From JAHDHW01 sp965277415 (GTDB lineage Bacteria > Bacteroidota > Bacteroidia > Chitinophagales > Saprospiraceae), in the NCBI GenBank assembly GCA_965277415.1, contig CBDICS010000020.1:62001-126000 (forward strand): a stretch of DNA of 64,000 bases, in the 5' to 3' direction. Below the pieces are notes generated by a model. That model made no database searches, had not been told where the DNA came from, and saw nothing but the letters and a program-made list of their open reading frames with translations. The first letter of the stretch is position 1. Each line of letters starts with the position of its first letter. The position numbers were made by a program, and so were the translations under genes. Of this stretch, positions 19,021-29,515 are shown piece after piece.

Positions 19021-22000
19021 ATGTGCAATAAAACAAAACAAAAAAATCAAGTAGTTGAAATTTTACGCTGTAATTATTACGTATTAAGTTTCATAAGAAA
19101 AACCTACTTTTCTCTGATAGTGAGTTTACTCTTTTGGTTCTCAGCTAAACATTCCACCAAGGTCTCACCCCTTGAAGAAAAAACGAATATAAGTAATGAT
19201 CTTTCCGTAAGTAGTGTAGGAAGCCTCGCTGCGGCATGTGGCTTGGATTTATTTATTATCAATGATCAGTCAGGCTCAGTAAATGAAATAGAGAACCAAC
19301 AAAGCCGAGCATTTATTACAACAATGTCTACAAGGGTAGGTGATTTAGGTACGTCTAGTGATGCTAGTCGTTTTTCAATTAGTGAATATGCTCATGCCGG
19401 AACTTGGACGCAATACAGTTTTGCATCGGCAGGTACTAATTATACTACGGAAGTTGCTGATGTGATTTTATATGGGAGCGCTGCCAGAACACTTACGGGA
19501 GGGACAAGCGTTTATAGGGCTTTGCAAGACGCTAAGACTGCGATAAATAACAATTATATAAGTGGAAGAACTTCGCCTAAGGTTATATTTTTGATGACCG
19601 ATGCTTATTGCTTTCAGATAGAGGGAGCAGCCCAGGATGTCGCTCAGGAATTAAAAAATGCAGGTTATTATATTATTGTTATGGCAATTGGGCCAGCAGT
19701 GACTTGTACGGATTTGAATACTATTGCAAGTACAGGAGGCTATTTTTCAGCAGTAGACTATCTGACTTTAGAGAACGATGCAATTACACTTGTTGAAAAT
19801 ATATTTTATCAGGCTTGTACAAATGCATCTATTTATACGCCCGTTTATGATTTATCTGCTTCATTAACGTCGTTTACTGCTACTGGTTGTACACCAGGGC
19901 CTGGTACATTCTCAACGAATTATACGATAACGAATACTGGTTCGGCTGATTTTAATGCCAATTTAAAAGTAGCCTTTTATGATGCTGATCCAACTAGTCC
20001 GAATGCAAATCATCTAATCACACAAGATGTAGGTACTCAAACGATTACTGCGGGAGGTGGTACTTACCTGGGAACATTAAATAATGCAGCCTTATCAACT
20101 ACCAGTACACTTTATGCTGTAGTCAATATAGATGGAGCCTTAACGGCCAATGCTTTACCGCTGACTTATTCATTAACGAGTAGTCAGCTCAATGAAAATA
20201 CAGAAGAAACTACTGCTGATAACTTTAGCACTAGTATTACCAGAGTAGATGCAGGCACTTGCGCAGCACAAGCAAAATTAAGTGTACAGGTCAATAATTC
20301 AGGACAAACTTGTAATAATGAAGTGATCTATGAAGTGACTATTTGTAATAATGGGAATGCGGACGCTGTTATAACCCCCACATCTTATGCAGATACTTCT
20401 TTTGTATTAACCAATAAAGATATATTAGATGTTTTGCCAGAGAGTCGCTTTATGGAATGGCAAAAGACTTTAGGAGGAACTTTATCTGAAAATCAATATG
20501 GTGCTACCGTTGTGGAGACAAGCGATGGTAATTATATCATATCAACAGAAACAGGATCTGGAATTGGAGGCAATAAAACTACTGCAGGCTTTGGTTCATT
20601 TGATACTTGGGTGGTTAAATTAGATCCAAAGGGTAATATCCTATGGGACAAGACCTTTGGAGGTAGTGGGACTGAATACGAGGGAATATTGGTTCCAACA
20701 AATGATGGTGGAGTATTGCTGGGAACAACTTCTGGATCAGGGATTAGCGGTAATAAAACAGTAGCTTCCCAAGGTAGTAATGATTTTTGGGCAATAAAAT
20801 TAGATGCAAATGGAGGAATTGACTGGCAAAAAGGATATGGAGGATCAGCTTATGAAGAGCTAAATGATATTCAAGCAACTTCTGATGGGGGCTATATTTT
20901 TTCGGGAAGTTCTAATTCGGGTATAAGTGGGGATAGAACAGAGGCGAGTTATGGGAGCACTGATTATTGGATCATAAAAGTTGATGCAAATGGAAATAAA
21001 TTATGGGATAAGGCTTATGGAGGAAGCGGAAGCGATGGAGATGCTCATATCCAACCAACTAATGACGGTGGCTATCTATTAGCGGGATATTCTCGCTCCC
21101 CAATAAGTGGCGTTAAATCAGAGAACTCGCCTACAGATGACTATTGGATTTTGAAATTATCAAGTACGGGGACGATTCTTTGGGAGAATACTCTAGGTGG
21201 AACATCAAATGATATAATTCGAATTGGACATACTATTTATGAAACGAGCAGTGGAAACTTTATTGTAGGTGGCGTTTCTGCCTCTGGTATAGGTGGAGAT
21301 AAAACAGAGGCACTTAATGGATCTCAAGACATATGGTTAGTTACCTTGAATGGTACAACAGGGGCTTTAACTACAAATAAGGGAATAGGTGGCGCTAGCA
21401 GTAGTGCTTCATTTGCTGCAAACATGCATGAAGTACCTGATGGAGGGCTTATACTGTTGGGCTCAAATAATGGAGGAATAGGAGGAGATAAAACGGAGGC
21501 AGGTCAAGGAAATTATGATTATTGGCTTTTAAAAATAGACGAATCCTCGAATATCGAATGGCAAAAAAGTTTTGGAGGATCTGCTTTGGACTTTGGTTCT
21601 GGTATGGAAATAAACTCAGCTGGTGATTATATATTGGTGGGTAGCTCTTCATCTGGTATAAGTGGAGATAAAACGGAAGCTTCATATGGAGGTAGTGATC
21701 TTTGGGTCATAAAATATAATGAAGGAAAGGTACTTTCTGCTAATGATTGCTATACGGTACAATATACTTATGATGTTTCTGGGGCAAGCGCAGGCAATTA
21801 TGATTTTAGTGTTGATTTAATAGCAAATAGTACAAATGTTGCGCATCAAGATCCGTCTATTTCTCCTGATAATAGTTTTACAGTAGGCACTACTACAGGT
21901 TTGAATGGTTTTAACGGAGCCACACAAACTACTGATAATGTGACGATAGGCACAGTTTCCGCTTGTCCACCACTTAATTTATTATCAATAGCAGTAGATA

Positions 22001-25000
22001 TACCCGATGCGACTGTTTGTGAGCAGGGATATACGACAGCGACGGTAACAATTATCAATAAGTCAGGCGGTACATTTAGTAGGTTAGATTTAGCTTTAAA
22101 TCTAACAGGTACAGGAACTAATTATGCTTCTGAGCCATATAGTTTAACTAATAATTTGGTACTCCCTTCAATCAATACCAGCCATGCTAGTTATCCTTCT
22201 ATTGATAATGCTTTATTCAGTGGTTCAGGTATGGATACATTATCGATTTATGCTTTAGCTGCAGATACAAGTCAATTTAATATTGATTTGGAAATAGGAA
22301 CAGGACTTGCTAATTTATCTGCACAGGTACTGAATATTCCAACAGGCTATAGTACTAGTAATGTAACTAACCTTGGAACAGATGCGACAGGTATTACCGG
22401 AGAAGCAAATCCAACAATAAGTGGTACTTGTCCTGCTGCGATTACAGCGGGGACTGCTTCGATTAGCTTAAACTATACCGTAACTGGTGCAACAAGCGTC
22501 CAATGGGTTTCAGGTACTAATGGTACTTTTTCTGCGCCAAATTCAGGGATAAGTAATTATACGGTAAATGCTCAGGATATTGCCAATGGCTATGTGGATT
22601 TTTCATTAAGTGGTTCCACAACAAATAACTGCGAAACTACTGTGACTTGCCGAGTTAATATCACCGGAGTCAATTATGATTATGGAGATGCACCTGCTAC
22701 TTATGATTTGAGTACAAATACAGTTATGTTGGCAGGCGCTTCTACTACTTTGACAGATTTATACCTTGGTACAATTGCTCCTGATACAGAAGCTACCACT
22801 TCAGCAAGTACAATGGCTACAGGTGATGGTGCTGATGAAGATGCTATGGATGGTGTCGCTTTGACTAAACCGGCTAGTGGAGCAACTGGATTTTCTATTC
22901 CTGTAGAAGTAACCAATAATAGTGCTTCTATTGCTTACTTGACAGCTTTTATAGATTGGAACGATGATGGCGATTTTTTAGATACTTTAGAAAGTTCTTC
23001 CCAAATTACGATTGCAGCAGGTAGTGGAGTGACGACTAATAATCCAATCTTTGATGTTCCCAATATTACAATTAATAATGATGTTTTTTTACGACTGCGC
23101 TTGAGTACGGATAGTGGCTCAATAAATGTACCTTTTGGTCCTGCACCGGAAGGAGAGACAGAAGATGCAATCATTTTTTGTACAGACACTGACGGAGATA
23201 CGGTCTGTGATATAGATGATATTGATGATGATAACGATGGTATTCGAGATATAGATGAAGGATTAGTGGCAGAAATAGGGGTAGATTCAGATGTCGATGA
23301 GATAGATGATGCGCGTGATGCAGATTGTAATGGGAGCGTTGAATCTTCCAATCCTGGAGGAAACGCAGCATCCATCCACTCTTATAATAGTGCAGGAACT
23401 GAAACGAATGCAATTGGCTCTGATAATGCACGATCAGCGCTAAATACTGTAACTGATTATATCGTTCTTGATTTAGGAGTAGAAGTACCAACAGGGACAA
23501 TAATTGAAATAGAATCAAGGGTTACCAATAATACTGGAAATATTATGGGCGTTGAGGAATCTATTGATGCAGCAATTTTTAATAACCTCCAAACCTATTC
23601 TTGGGGTTCGATTACGACAGAGGAGATTAAAATATATACACTCTCAGCAGATGCACGATATATTAGAATTACCTTAAGTACTGATGGGGGAAGTGGTGCA
23701 GTTCAAATAGATAATGTAGCCTTCCAAGCATTTTCGATTTTAGTTTGTAATGGAGTAATTGGAGTACCTCCTCCAGATACAGATAGTGATGGAACACCTG
23801 ATTATTTAGACCTCGACTCCGATGGAGATGGCTGTTATGATAAAATAGAGGCCGGCGTCACGGGCTATACGACTACTGGTGCTACCACAGATAGTTTGGC
23901 AGCTACCACAGCAGGTGAAGTAGGCGCAAATGGATTAGATAATGATATTGAAAATAATGATACGCAATTAGCTACGACCTCAGGTAGCTATACGATTACT
24001 CAAACAAATAGTGGAACGAATGACTTTCAGGATGGAGCCCTTTATTCTCCAGATTGTCATTGTTCGTTTACGGAAACGGACACAGATGGCGATGGCATCT
24101 GTGATTCTTCTGACATTGATGATGATAATGATGGGATTCGGGATTCAGATGAATGTGTAAAATACCTGGCAAATAATACCAGCACAGCCTGGAAAGGACC
24201 GACGACTTCTACCGTTACTTACAATTGGTCGGGGCTATCCACTCAGACGAATAATTCTACGGTCAATAATGGCATATTAGATTTTCATGTCAATAATACG
24301 GGCGCAGATCAGCGATATGCTAAAACAGGAAATGCTTCCTATAGTATTTCATTTAGTCCAGCTGTTCCAGCTAGTGAAATAGGTCTATACATAGTAGATG
24401 TAGATAATTTTGCACTTACTACCCAATCTGCAGTATTAACCGTTACTGGAGCAGCTACAACCAATGATTTCTATGCTTCTACTATAGTCAATCCATCCGG
24501 CTTGAATTCCGGGACGTATACAGCCAGTACAGGAGCTATCGATCTATCGGGGAATATTGTAGATAAATATATTTTGCTAGTAAGTAATTCAAATACCTTA
24601 GTAAGTAGTTTATCTATTAGTTTTTCGGGAGATGCAAGTGATACTGTAGGGCATAGTTGGTTTGCCTTTAGTCCTTGTGATACAGATACTGATGGAATCT
24701 ATGATTATTTAGATTTAGACTCAGACAATGATGGTATTCCTGACTTGGTTGAAGCTGGTGGAATAGATACGAATGGAGATGGGGTAATAGATTATCCAAC
24801 AGACCATCCCTTAAGCATGGTTGATTTAGACGGAGATGGCTTAGCAGATACTTATGATGCTACAGACAGTGGAGGCAGTACGCCAGGCTGGACTGGGGGA
24901 ACAGCGATCGCCAACCCAGACAGTGATGGCGATGGCATTTCAGATGCGAATGACTTAGATTCAGACAATGATGGTATTCCAGATTTGGTAGAACTAGGTG

Positions 25001-28000
25001 GAGTAGATAGTAATGGAGATGGCTTAGTTGATACGACCACAGATGCCGATGGCGATGGTTTCGCAGATATATATGACCCCAATGATGATGGTATACATGG
25101 CATAGACAGTGGAGAGTCTGGTGCGCCATTAGTAGAGACAAATGGCTCTGGTAATGCGCTGAATGGAGAGACGGGAACAAGCTTAGATTCTGATGGCGAT
25201 GGTTATGCCGATCATGTAGATTTAGATAGTGATGGAGATGGGCTGTCGGATTTAGTAGAGGTTGGAGGAGTAGATACAAATGGCGATGGAAAAGTAGATA
25301 CGACCACCGATGCAGATGGCGATGGTTATGCGGATATCTATGATACAGATGATGACGGCACAGCGGGCGTAGAAGATACGAACGATGCTTTGTTACAAAC
25401 TGGTGGAACGGATACCGATGGGGATGGCAAGGCAGATGATACCGCAATTACTTTTGTAGATGGCGAGTCACGGAGTTTAGATAGTGATGGAGATGGGATA
25501 TTAGATCACTTGGATTTAGATTCAGATAATGATGGTTTATCAGATTTAGTCGAAGCAGGCGGAGTAGATACGAACGGAGATGGAAAAGTAGATACGACTA
25601 CGGATGCCGATGGCGATGGCTATGCAGATATCTATGATACAGATGATGATGGCACAGCGGGCGTAGAAGATGCTAGTGATGCCTTATTACAAACGGGCGG
25701 AACGGATACAGATTCTGATGGTAAGGCAGATGATACCGCAATTACTTTTGTAGATGGCGAGTCACGGAGTTTAGATAGTGATGGAGATGGGATATTAGAC
25801 CACTTGGACTTAGATTCAGATAATGATGGTTTATCAGATTTAGTCGAAGCAGGCGGAGTAGATACGAACGGAGATGGAAAAGTAGATACGACTACGGATG
25901 CTGATGGAGATGGCTATGCAGATATTTATGATACAGATGATGATGGTACAGCTGGCGTTGAAGATGCTAGTGATGCCTTATTACAAACGGGCGGAACGGA
26001 TACAGATTCTGATGGTAAAGCCGATGATACTGCAATTACCTTTGTAGATGGCGAGTCTCGGAGTTTGGATAGTGATGGAGATGGTATATTGGACCACTTG
26101 GATCTAGATTCAGATAATGATGGTTTATCAGACTTAGTCGAAGCAGGCGGAGTAGATACGAACGGAGATGGAAAAGTAGATACGACTACGGATGCCGATG
26201 GCGATGGCTATGCAGATATCTATGATACAGATGATGATGGCACAGCGGGCGTTGAAGATGCTAGTGATGCCTTATTACAAACGGGCGGTACGGATACCGA
26301 TGGGGATGGCAAGGCAGATGATACCGCAATAACCTTTGTAGATGGCGAATCTCGAAACGTAGATAGCGATGGCGATGGTCTTGCCGATCATGTAGATTTA
26401 GATAGTGATGGCGATGGTTTATCAGATTTAGTAGAAGCAGGCGGAGTGGATACAAACGGAGATGGCTTGGTAGATACGACCACCGATGCGGATAATGATG
26501 GCTATGCGGATATCTATGATACAGATGATGACGGCACAGCGGGCGTAGAAGATACGAATGATGCCTTATTACAAACGGGCGGTACGGATACCGATGGGGA
26601 TGGCAAAGCCGATGATACCGCAATTACATTTACAGATGGTGAGTCACGAAGTTTAGATACAGATGGAGATGGTATCTTAGATCATTTAGATTTAGATGCT
26701 GATAATGATGGTTTATCAGACTTAGTAGAAGCTGGTGGAGTAGATACGAACGGAGATGGAAAAGTAGATACGACCACGGATGCAGACGGCGATGGCTATG
26801 CAGATATCTATGATACAGATGATGATGGCACAAGCGGAGTAGAAGATGCTAATGATGCCTTATTACAAACGGGCGGTACCGATACAGATTCTGATGGTAA
26901 GGCAGATGATACCGCGATTACCTTTGTAGATGGTGAGTCTCGAAGTTTAGATACAGATGGAGATGGTATCTTAGATCATTTAGATTTAGATGCTGACAAT
27001 GACGGTTTATCAGACTTAGTCGAAGCTGGTGGAGTAGATAGTAATGGAGATGGTTTAGTAGACACAACAACGGATGCAGATGGCGATGGCTATGCGGATA
27101 TTTATGATACAGATGATGATGGCACAGCGGGCGTTGAAGATGCTAGTGATGCCTTATTACAAACGGGCGGTACCGATACAGATTCTGATGGTAAAGCCGA
27201 TGATACGGCGATTACCTTTGTAGATGGTGAGTCAAGGAGTTTGGATAGTGACAGCGATGGTATCTTAGATCATCTAGACTTAGATTCAGATAATGATGGT
27301 ATTCCAGATTTGGTCGAAGCTGGCGGAATAGATACGAATGGTAATGGTCGAGTAGATGTAGCGACGGATGCAGATGGCGATGGCTATGCGGATATCTATG
27401 ATACGGATGATGATGGCACGCTTGGAGTTGAAGATGCAACAGATGCACTGGTTCAAACTGGTGGTACAGATACAGATGGAGATGGTAAGGCGGATGATAC
27501 GGCGATTACCTTTATAGATGGAGCAAGCAACAGTGTAGACAGTGATGGAGATGGCAAAGCGGATCACTTAGATTTAGATTCAGAAAACGATGGGATTCCA
27601 GATTTGATCGAAGCAGGAGGAAGTGATCCGGATAATGATGGTCGAGTAGATACGGCGACTTTACCTTGGGATGCAGACGGAGATGGCTTGGCTGATATTT
27701 ATGATGAAGCGGCTTCAGATGGGCCGACTGGGAGCGGAACAAATGGTACGGCATTAATAGAAACGAGTGCGGACACGAATAGCGATGGCAAAGTCAACAG
27801 TACAGAGTCAATGGTATCAGGTGGCACAAGTAGTATAGATGGAGATGGCGATACCTATCCGAATCACTTGGATTTAGATTCAGATAATGATGGGATCACA
27901 GATGTAGTGGAAAATGCCAGCGGAAATACTTCCGCAGATCACAGTTCAGGCACATTGGATGGCATCGTAGGCGATAATGCAAGTGTAACCGATAGCAATA

Positions 28001-29229
28001 ATGATGGCTGGCATGATCCCAGTACGAGTGCATTTACAGATACGGACTCTGATGGCGTACCCGACTATTTGGATATAGATGCAGATAATGATGGGATTCC
28101 AGATTATCTGGAAGGTGTGTGTTCAACCTGCCCAACTTTTGCAGCACCATCAGGCAATGATACAGATGGCGATGGATTATTAGATTTATATGAGGGTTTG
28201 ACAAGTGCAAATGCGAATAGCGGCACGAATACCGGAGTGAGCCCAAATGAGGATGATAATGATGGCTCTGGCCCTGCGGATTATCTAGATACGGATTCAG
28301 ATAATGATGGCGCTTATGACTGGACAGAAGGATTTGATAGTAATGGAGATGGTAATGCGGTTGATGATATAATTTTACTAGCAGCGGCCTATGAGACCAA
28401 CAATGGAAACCCGGGAGATTACCCAACGACAGATGCAGATGCGGATGGCGTACCCGACTGGCTGGACAATCAAGTGTCAACAAGTGGCTATGTTGAATCG
28501 ACGCGTCCTCCATTTTTAAATCAGTCGAGTGGCTCTTGGGTAGATGCGAATAATAATGGTTTGGCGGATATCTTTGATTCAGCAGTGAATGGTTCCTTAT
28601 CGCCAATTCCAGATACAGACGGACTCAATGATCATGATTGGCGAGACCCAGCGACGACAGCTTTTTTGCCAGTGGATTTAGTTAGTTTTAGTGGTGAGGA
28701 AATAGGCTGTGAGGTGGTGTTAAAATGGACATCAGCTGTAGAAGAGGACTTTAGGCATTATGAGATAGAAAGGAGTGGGGATGGTAGAAACTTTGAAAGT
28801 ATAGGCATGCAGGGAGGCACTGGGAGTAGTGTCAATCAAACATATACATTTACTGACCAAACAGCTGGCCTCAATAATTATTATCGTTTGAAACTAGTAG
28901 ATATAGATGGCGCTATAGAATATTCAGAAGTAATAATAGTTGAAGTGGAATGTAATAGATTAGAAACAGTCACGATTTTTCCAAATCCACTGGGTGTTCG
29001 TTATCAGACGCTCAATATAAATATTAAGTCTAAGTCCACACAAAATATAGAAATGAGTATGATCAATGCCTTAGGTCAAAGCATAGGAATATTGAAAGTG
29101 GATTTAGAACTTGGACAGAATAGGATAGGGTGGGATGTTACAGGTTTGGCCTCGGGGACTTATTACATTCAATTTATTGGAAATGGCAAAATTTTGAAAA
29201 ATCACAAATTTATTAAAGTAGATGAATAG
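19021..29229 (+). CDS. Giant secreted TSP3-repeat surface protein 3 with VWA, beta-propeller and GEVED modules and a T9SS type A tail
   Basis: This 3402-aa protein is the largest of the three paralogues. A membrane-like signal segment lies at about 29-41. A von Willebrand A domain follows (about 75-265), with a MIDAS-like DQSGS at 82-86, TGGTSVYRAL and IFLMTDAYC. Then come CARDB-like material and a repeated beta-propeller of the WQKTLGG / DGGYIFSGSS / DYWIIKVDANG type (about 477-900). A GEVED-type domain beginning YDYGDAPATYDL (about 1218-1390) leads into Asp-rich TSP3 repeats, including eight tandem 98-aa modules. An FN3-like domain and a Por secretion tail (IFPNPLG to HKFIKVDE) finish it. 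Surface display through T9SS is expected; calcium-stiffened stalk and ligand binding through VWA are inferences. Confidence 0.9.
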   Translation: MCNKTKQKNQVVEILRCNYYVLSFIRKTYFSLIVSLLFWFSAKHSTKVSPLEEKTNISNDLSVSSVGSLAAACGLDLFIINDQSGSVNEIENQQSRAFITTMSTRVGDLGTSSDASRFSISEYAHAGTWTQYSFASAGTNYTTEVADVILYGSAARTLTGGTSVYRALQDAKTAINNNYISGRTSPKVIFLMTDAYCFQIEGAAQDVAQELKNAGYYIIVMAIGPAVTCTDLNTIASTGGYFSAVDYLTLENDAITLVENIFYQACTNASIYTPVYDLSASLTSFTATGCTPGPGTFSTNYTITNTGSADFNANLKVAFYDADPTSPNANHLITQDVGTQTITAGGGTYLGTLNNAALSTTSTLYAVVNIDGALTANALPLTYSLTSSQLNENTEETTADNFSTSITRVDAGTCAAQAKLSVQVNNSGQTCNNEVIYEVTICNNGNADAVITPTSYADTSFVLTNKDILDVLPESRFMEWQKTLGGTLSENQYGATVVETSDGNYIISTETGSGIGGNKTTAGFGSFDTWVVKLDPKGNILWDKTFGGSGTEYEGILVPTNDGGVLLGTTSGSGISGNKTVASQGSNDFWAIKLDANGGIDWQKGYGGSAYEELNDIQATSDGGYIFSGSSNSGISGDRTEASYGSTDYWIIKVDANGNKLWDKAYGGSGSDGDAHIQPTNDGGYLLAGYSRSPISGVKSENSPTDDYWILKLSSTGTILWENTLGGTSNDIIRIGHTIYETSSGNFIVGGVSASGIGGDKTEALNGSQDIWLVTLNGTTGALTTNKGIGGASSSASFAANMHEVPDGGLILLGSNNGGIGGDKTEAGQGNYDYWLLKIDESSNIEWQKSFGGSALDFGSGMEINSAGDYILVGSSSSGISGDKTEASYGGSDLWVIKYNEGKVLSANDCYTVQYTYDVSGASAGNYDFSVDLIANSTNVAHQDPSISPDNSFTVGTTTGLNGFNGATQTTDNVTIGTVSACPPLNLLSIAVDIPDATVCEQGYTTATVTIINKSGGTFSRLDLALNLTGTGTNYASEPYSLTNNLVLPSINTSHASYPSIDNALFSGSGMDTLSIYALAADTSQFNIDLEIGTGLANLSAQVLNIPTGYSTSNVTNLGTDATGITGEANPTISGTCPAAITAGTASISLNYTVTGATSVQWVSGTNGTFSAPNSGISNYTVNAQDIANGYVDFSLSGSTTNNCETTVTCRVNITGVNYDYGDAPATYDLSTNTVMLAGASTTLTDLYLGTIAPDTEATTSASTMATGDGADEDAMDGVALTKPASGATGFSIPVEVTNNSASIAYLTAFIDWNDDGDFLDTLESSSQITIAAGSGVTTNNPIFDVPNITINNDVFLRLRLSTDSGSINVPFGPAPEGETEDAIIFCTDTDGDTVCDIDDIDDDNDGIRDIDEGLVAEIGVDSDVDEIDDARDADCNGSVESSNPGGNAASIHSYNSAGTETNAIGSDNARSALNTVTDYIVLDLGVEVPTGTIIEIESRVTNNTGNIMGVEESIDAAIFNNLQTYSWGSITTEEIKIYTLSADARYIRITLSTDGGSGAVQIDNVAFQAFSILVCNGVIGVPPPDTDSDGTPDYLDLDSDGDGCYDKIEAGVTGYTTTGATTDSLAATTAGEVGANGLDNDIENNDTQLATTSGSYTITQTNSGTNDFQDGALYSPDCHCSFTETDTDGDGICDSSDIDDDNDGIRDSDECVKYLANNTSTAWKGPTTSTVTYNWSGLSTQTNNSTVNNGILDFHVNNTGADQRYAKTGNASYSISFSPAVPASEIGLYIVDVDNFALTTQSAVLTVTGAATTNDFYASTIVNPSGLNSGTYTASTGAIDLSGNIVDKYILLVSNSNTLVSSLSISFSGDASDTVGHSWFAFSPCDTDTDGIYDYLDLDSDNDGIPDLVEAGGIDTNGDGVIDYPTDHPLSMVDLDGDGLADTYDATDSGGSTPGWTGGTAIANPDSDGDGISDANDLDSDNDGIPDLVELGGVDSNGDGLVDTTTDADGDGFADIYDPNDDGIHGIDSGESGAPLVETNGSGNALNGETGTSLDSDGDGYADHVDLDSDGDGLSDLVEVGGVDTNGDGKVDTTTDADGDGYADIYDTDDDGTAGVEDTNDALLQTGGTDTDGDGKADDTAITFVDGESRSLDSDGDGILDHLDLDSDNDGLSDLVEAGGVDTNGDGKVDTTTDADGDGYADIYDTDDDGTAGVEDASDALLQTGGTDTDSDGKADDTAITFVDGESRSLDSDGDGILDHLDLDSDNDGLSDLVEAGGVDTNGDGKVDTTTDADGDGYADIYDTDDDGTAGVEDASDALLQTGGTDTDSDGKADDTAITFVDGESRSLDSDGDGILDHLDLDSDNDGLSDLVEAGGVDTNGDGKVDTTTDADGDGYADIYDTDDDGTAGVEDASDALLQTGGTDTDGDGKADDTAITFVDGESRNVDSDGDGLADHVDLDSDGDGLSDLVEAGGVDTNGDGLVDTTTDADNDGYADIYDTDDDGTAGVEDTNDALLQTGGTDTDGDGKADDTAITFTDGESRSLDTDGDGILDHLDLDADNDGLSDLVEAGGVDTNGDGKVDTTTDADGDGYADIYDTDDDGTSGVEDANDALLQTGGTDTDSDGKADDTAITFVDGESRSLDTDGDGILDHLDLDADNDGLSDLVEAGGVDSNGDGLVDTTTDADGDGYADIYDTDDDGTAGVEDASDALLQTGGTDTDSDGKADDTAITFVDGESRSLDSDSDGILDHLDLDSDNDGIPDLVEAGGIDTNGNGRVDVATDADGDGYADIYDTDDDGTLGVEDATDALVQTGGTDTDGDGKADDTAITFIDGASNSVDSDGDGKADHLDLDSENDGIPDLIEAGGSDPDNDGRVDTATLPWDADGDGLADIYDEAASDGPTGSGTNGTALIETSADTNSDGKVNSTESMVSGGTSSIDGDGDTYPNHLDLDSDNDGITDVVENASGNTSADHSSGTLDGIVGDNASVTDSNNDGWHDPSTSAFTDTDSDGVPDYLDIDADNDGIPDYLEGVCSTCPTFAAPSGNDTDGDGLLDLYEGLTSANANSGTNTGVSPNEDDNDGSGPADYLDTDSDNDGAYDWTEGFDSNGDGNAVDDIILLAAAYETNNGNPGDYPTTDADADGVPDWLDNQVSTSGYVESTRPPFLNQSSGSWVDANNNGLADIFDSAVNGSLSPIPDTDGLNDHDWRDPATTAFLPVDLVSFSGEEIGCEVVLKWTSAVEEDFRHYEIERSGDGRNFESIGMQGGTGSSVNQTYTFTDQTAGLNNYYRLKLVDIDGAIEYSEVIIVEVECNRLETVTIFPNPLGVRYQTLNINIKSKSTQNIEMSMINALGQSIGILKVDLELGQNRIGWDVTGLASGTYYIQFIGNGKILKNHKFIKVDE
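25165..27516 (+). repeat. Eight tandem 98-aa (294-bp) TSP3 modules in protein 3
   Basis: Boundaries at 25459, 25753, 26047, 26341, 26635, 26929, 27223 and 27517 are exactly 294 bp apart. The middle units differ from each other at only a few positions, mainly DANDA/DASDA/DTNDA, TDGDG/TDSDG and silent changes, so the array has expanded recently. Confidence 0.92.
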
Positions 29230-29363
29230 AATATAATTATTGTTCAAGGCTAGCTGCTAATTCGAGAAATAGCTTTTTTTGAATAAATCCATGATGAAAA
29301 ATCAGAGATATTGATTACCTTGCTTTTACTACCATAATTTTCCAGTTAAAATATTTTTTAATT

Positions 29364-29439
29364 AGAACCTGTTTAAAAGTTTTCGATTAGGCGAAAAAAA
29401 GATTTTCGTAGCCTCGTCAATAACTTTTAAACAGGCTCT
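29364..29439. repeat. 18-bp inverted repeat between giant protein 3 and the glucosidase
   Basis: Arms 29364-29381 and 29422-29439 (core CCTGTTTAAAAGTT) are complementary with one mismatch around a 40-base loop. No T-run follows. It may be a termination structure or a mobile palindromic repeat. Confidence 0.65.
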
Positions 29440-29515
29440 AAGTTAAGAACAAGTCTTATAGCCTGTTTTAATGGCTTGACTTGTCTTGACTTCTAACAAT
29501 TAATTTTAGCTTTTG

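Noticed and set aside
29513..29515. TTG start one codon upstream of the glucosidase ATG
   Set aside because: The adjacent ATG at 29516 gives the normal family N-terminus.
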